Assembly: GCA_004335835.1 (NCBI GenBank) | Contig: RWJK01001556.1 | Coordinates: 1 to 64,000, forward strand | Origin: Scenedesmus sp. ARA3 | Lineage: Eukaryota; Chlorophyta; Chlorophyceae; Sphaeropleales; Scenedesmaceae | DNA length: 64,000 bases | Direction: 5' to 3' | In this document: one piece after another, positions 46,559-57,011 of the stretch | Layout: the number at the start of each line of letters is the position of its first letter | How positions within the stretch are numbered: position 1 is the stretch's first letter | Program-made: the position numbers and the translations under genes | Notes under the pieces: generated by a model | The model's database searches: none | What the model saw: the letters and a program-made list of their open reading frames with translations, nothing else | What the model was told of the DNA's origin: nothing

Positions 46559-48795
46559 GCCGCCAGGTGCGTGGCCCGCCCGCCAAGGCCGCTTTTGATG
46601 CCTCAGGGGCGCCCACCAAGGCGCTGCAGGGCTTCTGCAAGAAGGCCGGCGCAGACATTGGCTCAGTTACAGTGGAGGCTGATGCCAAGGGCGTGGAGTA
46701 CTGCTTCGTGGTGGTGAAGGACGCGGGCAGGAGCGCAGTGGAGGTGAGGCTGTTTTAGCTGTTTTGATATGGATTTTCTAGGCAAAGCAGAGAAGTGAGG
46801 TGAGGCTGTTGCTGTGTTGGTGCTTTGGAACTCGCTTACAAAGCTACGCGGGACAAGAACGCTGTCATGAGCAGCTGGTGTGGGTAGTGTGGGGCAGTGT
46901 TTGGTGATGGTATGATCGTGTGGTTGGTGACAGTGGTGCTGCTCCTGCGCTGCCGACGCTTGTAGGCTAGCTGCCTGTTCTCAAGTGCATGCAAGGCCTC
47001 CTGGCCTGTGTGCTGAACGCCGCCTGTGCGCCCGCATTTGCTGTCTGTCATTTGCTTGTCGTTTACATTTCAAACAGGTGCTGCCTGTCTGCTTAGCTGC
47101 CGGCGCTTGTGGGCAGCCTGTCCTTGTAGAAGAGCCTGCGCTGACACTTGGTTCCCCACTTTGTTACTTTGTCACCTGTCACTTTTTGAACAGGTGCTGT
47201 CAGCTGAGCTGCCGGCGCTGGTTGGCAGCCTGTCGTTCAAGAAGAGCATGCACTGGCCTCCTTACTCACCACTCTGTTACTTTGTCACTTGTCACTTTTC
47301 GAACAGGTGCTGTCAGCTGAGCTGCCAGCGCTGGTGGGCAGCCTGTCCTTCAAGAAGAGCATGCGCTGGAACGCCTTTGGCGCAGCATACAGCCGGCCGC
47401 TGCGCTGGCTGCTGGCGCTGCATGGCGACACTCCACTGGCCTTCACCTATGGTGGGCTGTGTGCTGGTGACGCAACGCGCGTGCTGCGCAATGCGGCACA
47501 GCCGGAGCTGCAGGTGCGCTGGTGGCGTGGGGTGTTTGGGCTGCACCCCTGCTCAGCAGCAGCTGCTGCTGAGAATATGTGCAGGCAGGGCGGTGGCAGC
47601 ATCAATGCCACGCAAGAACCTGGGATCATTGCGTGTTCATATCTTTGGGCGTACGGATGCTGTTCAGAACTGCTGATGATATGCATGGCTGCAGCAGGTT
47701 GTGCACTGTGGTTTCCTGGGCATGCAGCACCACGGTATTGCCCGCAGGCGCTTGCCTCACTGCAGTCTGGCCCTGTGTGTCTGTCTTGCAGGTGCCGTCC
47801 GCGTCTGCCTACCTGTCGCTGCTGCAGCAGCAGGGCATCCAGCTAGACTTTGAGGCGCGCAAGGCAGCCATCTGGCAGGGAGCAGCAGCAGCAGCAGCTG
47901 AGGTGCGGCGGCCCAGCGTTGTTACGCCTGCATGCTGGCAGTCTGATGCTGCTGTGTTGGGCTTTGTGTCCCGAATTGAAACTTTTACAGCTGTCCTGCT
48001 GATGCTATGACAATGAACCATAGGCTGAGCCGTGGAATGTGGTCCCACAAATAATACTGGTGCAACACTCTATAACGTTTGTAATGTATGCTATGTGTGC
48101 CGAATGCTGCAGGTTGGTGGCATCATCCCTGCGTCTGCGTCTGGCGACCTGCTTGACGAGGTGGCAAACCTGGTGGAGAGCCCCACAGTGATCAGGGGCG
48201 GCTTCGACCCCGCCTTCCTGGAGCTGCCAGAGTGAGTGTTGCTTGCGGTTTAAACCAGGGTTTGATCAGCTTCAACACATTTGAGCCCCACAGTGATCAG
48301 GGGCGGCTTCGACCCGGCCTTCCTGTGGCTGCCAGAGGGAGTGCTGCCCGCAGCTTACAGGGCTTCAAAGATAATCACATTATGACGGGTTTTTCGTTCA
48401 GAAGCGCGTTCACTTGTGGCCAACAACAGGGCTGCTTGTCCTGACATCAATGCAGCAGGCATGCTGTCCGTATATCCATGTGTATGGTGTGTCATCAGCA
48501 TGTCACCAGTCACGCTCTACCAATGACACACTAACACCAGGCTCTCATGTTGTGTGTGCCGCTACTGTCGCTGCGCAGGGACGTGCTGGTGATGGTCATG
48601 CGCAAGCACCAGCGCTACTTCCCGGTCTTCTCAGCGGACGGCAAGCTGCTGCCAGCATTCATCACAGTGGCCAATGGGCCAGTCGACCCCACAGCAGTAG
48701 CAGCAGGCAATGAGGCGGTGCTGCGCGCCCGCTTTGAGGACGCGGCCTTCTTCTACAGGGAGGACCTGAAGCAGCAGCTGGCAGACTTCAGGTGC

Positions 48796-48852
<57 letters not shown>

Positions 48853-50854
48853 AGTGTGCAGGCTAGCAGGGCGTAAATTTGTGATGAGGCTTGTGCAGCG
48901 GCGTATTCTGTTAGCATTATCGTCCCTGGCGTCTTGCTGACCTGCACACTTGTACTTTTCAGCCACTTTCAACCGCAATCTGTTCTGCGGCTGTTCATGG
49001 GAATCTCTGGCTGCTGATGCTGCCGCTGTGTTTGACTGCTGTGTCGTGGCCGCTGCCCTGCAGGCCCAAGCTGAAGGGCACGCTCTTCCAGAAAGACCTT
49101 GGCACCATCTTCGACAAGTCGGTGCGCGTTGAAGCCCTGTGCCCCGCCCTGGCAGCCACCATGGGCTTCGCCGCAGCCGCCGACACCGCAGTGGCAGCAG
49201 CAGCGCTGTGCAAGGCTGACCTGGCCACGTACACCGTCACAGAGATGACCGCACTTGCAGGAACAATGGGCCGGCATTACGCGCAGGTTCAGGGGCTGCC
49301 AGAGGATGTTTCAACCGCCATTTTTGAGGCTGTGTTGCCTCGCCAGGCCGGGGATATTCTTCCTGCAAGCCCTGCAGGAATTGTGGTGGCAGTTGCGGAT
49401 CGGCTGGACAGTTTGGTGGGGCTGGTGGCGGCGGTTGGGGCGCCCAGTGCGACTGCAGACCCCTACGGGCTGCGTAGGGCTGCGTACGGCATGCTGCAGG
49501 TGCGGGGCTGAGGGGCGTGTGTTGATGCTCGCATGCATGCATGTGTTTGTATGCGGCGTTGCATGGGGCAGCATTGCTTGTCTGTTGGACTTGTGTGATG
49601 TGTCTGGCTGCACGGATGCACATTGTCCATGAGTTCGTCCTTTTATTGTTGTGTTCCTGCATGGATGCCTGTACATGCTTGCTCTTTGCAGGGGCCATTT
49701 GCAGCATTGCTTACTTCGTACTGTGTTGCCAGCATCATGCTTTAGCTGACTGTTGCGCTGCTGCTCTGGCCTTGCTGTTGTCCTGCAGGCGCTGGTGTCC
49801 AACAATGTCTCCCTCAGCCTGCAAGCACTTGCATGGCCACACTCCTTGGGGTGCTGACTGCTGCGCTGCATGCTCCTGCTGCTATCGTCTTGCAGGCGCT
49901 GGTGTCCAACAACGTCTCCCTCAGCCTGCAAGCACTTGCATGGCCACAGGCTGTGCAGTGTTGACTGATTCGCTGCATGTCCCTGCGGCTGTCTCCTGCA
50001 GGCGCTGGTGTCCAACAATGTGTCCCTCAGCCTGCGCAGCGCAGTGGCGCTGGCAGCAGCGCAGCAGCCGCTGCCTGTGCGCGGCCAGCAGCAGGAGGCC
50101 GTTGTGGACTTTGTGAGCAGGAGGCTGGAGCAGCTGCTGGTGGACTCTGGCGTGTCTGCAGAAGCAGGTGCGCTGAAGCTGCGGCGTTTTGCAAGTCTGC
50201 TTGCCAGGGAGATGGTGTGGCTGTAGCAGTGGACAGTAGTGCCGGTGTTGTGTTGGGCCCTCATAGCTCATAGCATGTGTTGCAGTGGCTTGCTGCCTAC
50301 AGGTCTTGTGTGGGCTGGGTGCGGACTTCTCGCGACAGCCCCTGGCATCAGCTGCCTCGTGCGGCTGCTGTGTGCTGTGTGCTTAATAATGCAGCTGCTC
50401 TGCTGCACAAACTGCCTGACCAGCTGCTCCTGGAAGAAGCGCTGTGTTGTTGTTTGCTCGTGCCTGCTGCTGATCCTGGCTGCATTTACTGCTACGCAAC
50501 TCTGTGTGAGCGGTGCGGCAAGTCCTGCCTCCACGCCTTCAGCTTGCTGCCCTGTAACACACTTGCCTCGTCAATCATGCTGCATGTTTGTTTGCCCTTG
50601 CAGTGCGTGCCGTACTCGCGGAGCGCGGGGACAACCCTGCGCTGGCTGCATCCACAGCATCGCAGCTGCAGGCAGCACTGGATGCAGGCGACAGCGGCCC
50701 TCTCGGAGCCATCATGACGGCGCTGTCCCGCCCAACACGCATCGTGCGCGGCAAGACTGTCGACGTGTCTGTCTCAGTGAATCCGGCGCTGTTTGAAAAC
50801 GCAGAGGAGAAGCAGCTGCATGCAGCATACCAGGCAGTGGCGCAGCAGCTGCAA

Positions 50855-50888
<34 letters not shown>

Positions 50889-51076
50889 GCAGCTTAGATG
50901 TGGCTGGCTGGCTGGCAGCAGTGCAGGCGCTGGTGGCGCCGATTGATGCGTTCTTCGACAAGGTGTTTGTGATGTGTGAGGATGAGAAGGTGCGCGCAAA
51001 CAGGCTGGCGCTGCTGCGGGACGTGGCGGGCGTTACAAAGGGTTTTGTCGACCTCAGCCAGCTGCCAGGGTTTTAG
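40872..51076 (+). CDS. EDD1: Bacterial-type glycyl-tRNA synthetase, fused alpha-beta, organelle targeted
   Basis: Charges tRNA-Gly in plastids and mitochondria; plants carry the bacterial alpha and beta subunits as one chain. Seventeen in-phase exons: 40872-41344, 41576-41687, 41966-42057, 42388-42493, 44098-44198, 44468-44591, 45246-45405, 45657-45867, 46134-46263, 46567-46743, 47307-47513, 47792-47902, 48113-48231, 48579-48791, 49064-49499, 50002-50167 and 50604-51076, giving 1136 residues (plants about 1,070). The leader ([19 protein letters not shown]) is an organelle presequence; Met 40872 or 40905 may start. Alpha part: [52 protein letters not shown] and [14 protein letters not shown] poly-A linker follows, then beta: [37 protein letters not shown], ending in the DALR-like tail [20 protein letters not shown]. 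Seven exon edges are copied into introns. Confidence 0.97.
41870..41970 (+). repeat. GlyRS exon-3 acceptor edge, two copies
   Basis: A 20-base acceptor context ending CCGCCAGGTCAT occurs at 41873-41892 and again at the functional junction (41966), 78 bp apart. The copied exon part is only a few bases. Confidence 0.6.
42440..42612 (+). repeat. GlyRS exon-4 donor edge, two copies
   Basis: The last 16 codons of exon 4 ([14 protein letters not shown] with the GTGCGG donor, 42494) recur at 42550-42600 with three amino-acid changes and an intact donor, 106 bp downstream. Confidence 0.88.
43477..43633. repeat. Two copies of a 22-bp palindrome in GlyRS intron 4
   Basis: A perfect palindrome with half-site GGGCGTGCATG is at 43477-43498, and a second with one mismatch is at 43612-43633, 135 bp apart. 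They lie within the 1.6-kb intron 4, the longest GlyRS intron. Confidence 0.75.
44004..44043 (+). repeat. (CT)n pyrimidine microsatellite before GlyRS exon 5
   Basis: About 19 CT units lie 55 bp upstream of the exon-5 acceptor and may act as an extended polypyrimidine tract. Confidence 0.95.
44535..45300 (+). repeat. GlyRS intron 6: inward copies of exon-6 end and exon-7 start
   Basis: The exon-6 end ([18 protein letters not shown], donor 44592) recurs at 44792-44845 with five synonymous and no amino-acid changes over 18 codons. The exon-7 start ([15 protein letters not shown], acceptor at 45245) recurs at 45097-45141 with four synonymous and no amino-acid changes over 15 codons, then a 3-base insertion. 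Order is exon 6, copy of 6, copy of 7, exon 7. Confidence 0.9.
46515..46566 (+). repeat. CTG tract abutting GlyRS exon-10 acceptor
   Basis: Fourteen or so CTG units run into CCGCCGCCAG, the acceptor of exon 10, so the repeat replaces the polypyrimidine tract. Confidence 0.92.
47050..47370 (+). repeat. GlyRS exon-11 acceptor edge, three copies
   Basis: The exon-11 start ([19 protein letters not shown]) with acceptor and 30-40 bp of intron occurs with AG at 47077, 47193 and 47306, spacing 116 and 113 bp. The middle copy has three synonymous and no amino-acid differences over 19 codons. The first copy is frameshifted. Confidence 0.92.
48168..48345 (+). repeat. GlyRS exon-13 donor edge, two copies
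   Basis: The exon end ([19 protein letters not shown]) recurs at 48283-48336 about 104 bp downstream. The copy has lost its donor (GAGGGAG instead of GAGTGAG). Confidence 0.88.
48797..48852 (+). repeat. CTG tract just after the GlyRS exon-14 donor
   Basis: Eighteen CTG units begin six bases after the GT of intron 14. Confidence 0.93.
49780..50045 (+). repeat. GlyRS exon-16 acceptor edge, three copies
   Basis: The exon-16 start ([11 protein letters not shown] with CCTGCAG/CTTGCAG acceptor) occurs with AG at 49788, 49895 and 50001, spacing 107 and 106 bp. The first two copies share a common continuation of about 20 bp that differs from the functional exon. Confidence 0.92.
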
Positions 51077-51106
51077 GGTGGGCAGGTTGGCGGAGTTTTA
51101 GGCTTT

Positions 51107-51111
51107 TGTAA
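51107..51111 (+). terminator. TGTAA polyadenylation word, GlyRS
   Basis: TGTAA lies 31 bases after the GlyRS stop codon; another is near 51197. This is the typical green-algal signal; the used site is not known. Confidence 0.5.
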
Positions 51112-53980
51112 CACGACGATGAGTGTGCCAGTCTCATGCTGTGGTGAACGTTTACCGGGTGGTGCTATGTGACATATGTGCGGATTGTTAACAGCTTGTA
51201 AGCCTTGCAGGACAGGTATGACAGGTACACAGACCGCCTGACGCGAACCATGTACATGTGGTAGCGCCTGGCGACTGGTGCCAATGCTGCTGCAGACTCG
51301 TGCTGCATGAAATACTGCACGTGCGTAGGGGCAGTACTGTCAACGACCCGCAAGCAGCAGGTTGCTAGCAAACGATTGTTGTCGATTTGCTGCCTCCCAG
51401 GTTTGGGGGCCCAGGGCTGAGCCGCAGCGCCGATGCCAGAAGGTAGGCTTCCACTGGAATGGGCAAGGACTATCACGATCTGTGTGTTACGCAATGGGAA
51501 CACAGCCCGTTCTCGAGCCAATGAGAGGCTCATTATTGATATTAGAGGCAGCAGGCGGCTGTAGTGCCGCCACTGCCAGTTTCGACAAATGCAGCCACAA
51601 GTCCCCGCAATGAATCCTTACCAAACACACATTGGCGCCAGCAGAGGTGAAAAATGCAAGCCTGAACATATCTGTGCATAAGCCGTCAACAATAGATGCA
51701 AGCCACCTTCAAACCCACTCGTCACATGCGATGTGCATTTGCTGACCACACCAAAGTAGGGCCACAGGCCCACCCACAAAGGAGCCAGACAAGGCCCATG
51801 GGGTCCAAATATATCCTAAACAAAAACACAGACACTAAGCGTCTCGTCGTCACTGCAGTTGCCCCAACAAGCTGTCCGACTGCCAACGGGCCAACCTGCA
51901 AACATGCATGGCCTACCCAGAAACATCTGTGCACTAAAGTGCAGGCAACACTAACATGCATCCGCTTTGTTGGATACTGGACACGCTTAAACAGGAAAAA
52001 ACGCTGAGCTGCAGTAGAACAAGGTACGAGCAACCGTCCCAGCTGAAACAGCCGCATGTAAACCTCAATGCGCACACGCCCAGCGTCGGCAAAAACAGCC
52101 CTGGTGGACAGAAGCAGAAGCGTGATCTTGGCATGGCGGAAGGACCCCGGCAGCAAACACAGACCAGGTTGAAAAAAAGAAGGATGCATCTGCAGGGGAC
52201 GATGTGCAGGAAGGAGCATGCAGTGATGGGTTGGTGAAGTGCTCCAGTAGAGCTCTGGAGCAAGGCGGGAAAATGGAAGTGTTCAATCAGTGGACTGCAA
52301 CAGGTGTGAATATGACGATTCTAAGCATGGTAAAAGCATAACTGCGCACCTTCAAGCAATGCTGGTCCAGATGGTGTGTTCGCAGCATCCAAACACACAT
52401 GATAGCACACTCACAAGGTAACCCTCAATGCCCTACAGTCACTCAACAGCATCACAACCGCTGTGTGTAAGCCTGCAGCTTCAAACTTGCTGCCAATGGC
52501 AAGTGCTGAGGCAGGCTGACAAACTGCCCAGACAGCAATCCCTGTCCCCTGCTCAAGTAACAAACAAAACAACGCCACGCCAGACTACCGAATGTAGACC
52601 AAGCAGGCCATATGCATCCTGGCTCAGCTAGCAGAGCATAGCCGCGCAGTAAGGACCCTTCTGCTTAACAGGAGCTTCACAGTCAACTGCTCTGCAAACT
52701 CCATGTGAACAGTCAAATGCTCTGTGGCTGGGTGATACACCACGCCTGGGTGTCACTGCACGCCTGGGTGTCACTGGACTGCTGCTTCACCTGCGTACTG
52801 CTGCACAGCACAGCAAGCACCCACAGCCATTCCACCCATGGGCACATCCTGCCCTTCCCTAGGACTCCCCTGGCCACTACAAAAGTAGATTCAAATCATA
52901 CACACAGTGCCGTTGCCTGGGCTGCAGCACACACACCAGAGACAAACTCAAATGCCCAGGACAAAACACAGGGTCAAATTTGTGCACCTTCTGCAGCTGC
53001 GCTGTCCGTCAGGCGTGTTTGTGACAGCAACGGCAGTCACAGCAGCCTGGGAGGCAGTAGGCAGCATGGCAGCCAGTCGCCAAAAAAAGGCAAGTACTTC
53101 AATAGGTTCACTTCGCGGCTCGATTCTCTGTTCGTGGCTTTGCTGCAGCAGCAGACCTTGAAGCAGGCCTCTGCAGCAGCACCCCAGCCATATGCAAGCT
53201 GCCCCATCACAGCTGCTGCAGCAGCAGCAGCAGCCCAATTGCCAACTGCCCCGCCGTGCATGAGCAGCAGCAGCAGGCTCTTTACTTTGACTCATGCACC
53301 AACAGGCAAACACGGAGCACGCAGCAAGACACCGATTGCATCAACACGTGTGTATACAAGCAACTCAACAGCATCGCACACCCAGCCACACACTGCCGCT
53401 GTAGCAGGAGCAACAGCAGGCATGCGTGCACTCTCCTTGCAAGCTCAACCCCTGCCAGCAAACTAGCGCCCACTGCCTGCAGCAATGCAGTTTTATAGTG
53501 TACACAACCTTATCAAAGCGCAACAGCCACAGCATTAGCCCGTTCAGCACATACACCTGCAGCCGTGAAGTGTTCGGCAACGCCAGCAGCAGACTGCATA
53601 CAGCCACATAATGGTAGGAGGCGTGGAGGCGCATGAGGTATCCTCATCGCCACACACGCCCCCTTCCTTAATTTATGCGGGTGTTAAGTGTGAACACACC
53701 ACGCGTAGCTCATTCATTCATACAGCCACAGGCGAATAAAACTCACCCAGACACACGCCTCCATTTCAAGACCTGGCCTTATGTTGCTCTGCCACCATGG
53801 ACAACTGCCAAGCGTGGAGCAGCAGAGGATCCCACACCCGCATGCCGGCTAGGGCAGCAGATGCATCCACTTCCACATGCAGCAGATGCATCCACGTCCA
53901 CCTGCCTTCACGCATCCCAAACTCAATTCAAGGTTGCCCGCTGAAAGAACCTGACAAGTATCACAGATGGTTGCCCCAGA
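51112..53980. other. Intergenic, no supported gene
   Basis: This stretch holds open frames on both strands that are Ser/Thr/Gln-rich (plus) or Leu/Cys-rich (minus), without domains or splice-consistent structure. I see no RNA gene. A short CAG cluster lies at 53144-53236. The upstream part holds the GlyRS 3' UTR. Confidence 0.45.
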
Positions 53981-53989
53981 GGAGCAGGG

Positions 53990-54262
53990 AGCTCCCGACC
54001 AAAGGGCAGGGAACCCCACGCCAAAGGGCAGGGCGCTCCAAGCCAAAGGGCTAAATACCCCAAGCCAAAGAGCAGGGCCCCTGCCACCCAAAGCCAAGGG
54101 CAGGGCGCCCCAAACCAAAGGGCAGGGCGCTCCAAACCAAAAGGGCAGGGAACCTCAAGCAAAAAGGGCAAGGGGTGCCCTCAGTTGGTGAGCTAGCTGG
54201 CGCGCCCATAGACAACCCCAATACCAAAACCAAAGGGCAGGGAGCCCCAAACCAAAGAGTGA
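53990..54262. repeat. 22-bp minisatellite
   Basis: About eight to ten imperfect units of roughly 22 bp with core CCAAAGGGCAGGG run from 53995 to about 54180, then two more units follow near 54230-54262 after unrelated sequence. The period is not a multiple of three, so the Pro/Leu-rich minus-strand frames across it are not credible proteins. Confidence 0.85.
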
Positions 54263-54985
54263 GGCTGGTGACCTGGTTGCCGCGCCCATAGAAATCCATG
54301 TGCTGCCCAAACACAAGCCCGAAGCGTGCCTGAAAAGCACGCCAAGTGATGCAGAGGTCAAGCCACATGCCAAGTGATGCCAACTACACACGGTGAGCTC
54401 CGAAGCCCATAAGCCCCAGCCAACACCCAGGCAAGCGTGACAAACGCAGTAGTGCGCATGCTGTCTTGAATCGCAATACGTGCTGTGCCGCCTCACCACT
54501 GCAGCGCCGCAGTGCTGGCAAGCGCACCAGCCGCAAAAAACAACCGCACAGCGAATTGCAAGCAGCGCCAGGCATGCCACCAGCCATACAATTTCTGCGC
54601 CAGGCCCAAGCTGTGATCCTCGAGTGCCGCAAAAGGCGCACCCAGGCACAGCAACACAGATACACGGAAGGCATCCTGTCATACCACGGCAGTACCTGCT
54701 AGCTTACAAGCGATGCATAAGCACGACAAGCTCAGGCAGCCACTGCAACCTTGTGCTGCCACTTCGCACTGCGGCTGCTTTTCATGCGGGCAGAACTACA
54801 TTTCTCATAGCACCCTGTCGCAGTAGGGACGAGTGCAGTAACCTGCCCAGCATCGATCAATCGATCAACGTCAGCATGCAACAACATAAACCATACAATC
54901 AGGCGCAGGGCACGAGCCCCGCAAGCTGCTGTCACAGCAAAGGCTTTCCAAAAGGCTTTCAAAAGGCTTTCAAATCTGAAGTTCA
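54263..54985. other. Unassigned stretch with a Cys/His-rich minus-strand frame
   Basis: A minus-strand frame contains CQHCGAAVVRRH...HYCVCHAC, which could be a metal-binding exon. I cannot match it to a family or define splice partners, and it merges with the minisatellite-derived frame downstream. It also holds a triple AAAAGGCTTTC repeat near 54940-54975. Confidence 0.25.
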
Positions 54986-54989
54986 GCCA

Positions 54990-55700
54990 CCCCATGTATC
55001 GGGTATGCACGCCACTTCAGCACTTCCCGCCACTGCTCCATACAACACGGCCCTCACCTCACACGCGCTGCATTATGGTGCCACCTGCCTCAACAGCTGC
55101 TTTTCAGCTACCCCATGTATCGGGTATAAACGCCACTTCAGCACTTCCCGCCACTGCTCCAAGCAAAATGGCCTGCACCTCACACCCGCTGCATTATGGT
55201 GCCACCTGCCTCAACTGTAGCAGCCGGGTATTGGGTGTGCACGCCACTTCAGCACTTCCAGCCACTGCCCCATACAAGATGGCCCTCATCTCACACACGC
55301 TGCATTGTGGTGCCACCTGCCTCAATGGTAGCAGCTGGGTATCGGGTATGCACGCCACTTGAGCACTTCCCGCCACTGCTCCATGCAAAATGGCCCGCAC
55401 CTCACACACGCAGTATCGTGCCACCCGCCTCAAAAGTAGCAGCCGGATATCGGGTATGCTCACCTCTTCAGCACTTCCCGCCACTGCCTGAGCAGAACGG
55501 CCCGAACCTCACACGCTGCATTATGGTGCCACCTGCCTCAACGGAAAACAGCCGGATACAGCCAGATACAGCCCAGTAAGCTGCTTTTCAGCCACCCCAT
55601 GTATCGGGTATGCACGCAACTTCAGCCTTCCCGCCACTGCTCCATTTAAGACGGCCCGCACCTTCCTCACACGCGCTGCATTATGGTGCCACCTGCCTAA
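54990..55700. repeat. ~110-bp tandem array, six copies
   Basis: Units recognised by ATCGGGTATGCACGCC occur near 54997, 55122, 55228, 55338, 55447 and 55601 (spacing about 106-154 bp). Each contains, on the minus strand, a GAGGCAG|GTGGCACC acceptor-like and a GTGTGAG|GTGAGG donor-like sequence. The period equals that of the exon-edge arrays in the genes. Confidence 0.88.
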
Positions 55701-56842
55701 ATGGCAACGGCCAGATACAGCAGATGCCTGTGCCAAAACTTCAAAAACAGCAGCGCTATCGCTGCGATGCACGCCGCTGGAATTGACCCTTGTTAACAGC
55801 AGCACCGTCCCGCCTCGCCCCTACTACCACAGACACACGCACGCACAGCAGGCACGCCACGCCTCACACAGACTCGACGCACCAACACAGCAGCAATCTC
55901 ATAACGTACCCCAAGGCACAAAGGTGCAAAAAACGCCCTGATCGTCCAAAGTATTTGCCAGTGGCAGCAGAATGCTCCTTGAAACAGCTGGCGCCCTTTG
56001 AGCGCCAATGCTGCTGCAATGCTTACGTATCACAGCCATCATTGCTGCTGCTGACACTGCACCTGCCTTGATCAGAGAGGCCTGCAAGCAGCAGCAGCAG
56101 CAGCAGCAGTGCACCAGCAGCAGCACTGCCAAACTGAACAGGCTCAACTGCTGACTACCACGCACTGTACGCCATAGAGATGCAATGCAGCAGACACACA
56201 AATGCCAGTGATGCAGCTGCATACCGGATACTTTGTTTGTAATACGCGAACCGCATGCATACAATGCCAAGACACACAGGCACTAGCGGTTTTACGGCTG
56301 GCACCGTCTAGAGATGCAGGTAGCAATAGGCTATTACTAATAGCGCCCTTCTGCACACAGTCCAGGTGCGCACTGCAGCCATGTGAAGCTGCTGCCACCA
56401 ATGCCGCAGGTCTCAACCGGAAAAGAACATGTGCTGTCCATCGGAAACAGCACAGCACATCACAGCGCAGCATAGCACAGCAGCAATGGCTGCCACGTAG
56501 TGCCCACCCAAGAACCTGTGTGCGCTGCCAGAACCCGTGCAGCAGCACCAACGCGCTAGCTTAGCGCTAAGCATCAATTGCAGGTCAAGCTCAGCAAAGC
56601 TGGCCTGTATATTCCATCGCAGCCTAAGTGTGCTGCGATGGAAAGGCAACAACGCAAACCACACAGGCCTAGACTGGCAGTCGCCTTGTGTCTCAGACTC
56701 AGGGCCTAAGGGTGGAGTTCACAAGTGATCCCATGGACAGATCTGCCTGTCGCCCTGCGCGTATGTGTTTTTGATTGGCGAGCATCAACAAATGTCCCCA
56801 TGCTAGCCAGCAGAGCTGCATAGGTATGCAGCCACTGACTGG
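55701..56842. other. Intergenic, downstream of the zinc-finger gene
   Basis: No supported coding sequence. A short CAG run lies at 56090-56109. The 3' UTR of the minus-strand zinc-finger gene should occupy the right part, but I find no TTACA word close to its stop. Confidence 0.4.
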
Positions 56843-56978
56843 CTACTTCCACTGCTGCTGCTGCTGCTGCTGCTGCTGAAGCAGCCGCAGGGCTGTAGCA
56901 GGATCTGACAGCTCAGCAAGTGTGCCCTGAAAGCCACCCCAATCAACATGTGTACTGCCAGCTTGCCCTGGCTGGTTG

Positions 56979-57011
<33 letters not shown>

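Noticed and set aside
51722..52286. Minus-strand hydrophobic open frames of up to 165 residues
   Set aside because: No recognisable domain, several overlapping frames equally open, and no splice context.
54990..55620. CRISPR-like regular repeats
   Set aside because: Units are ~110 bp of near-continuous homology without unique spacers, in a eukaryotic nuclear setting.
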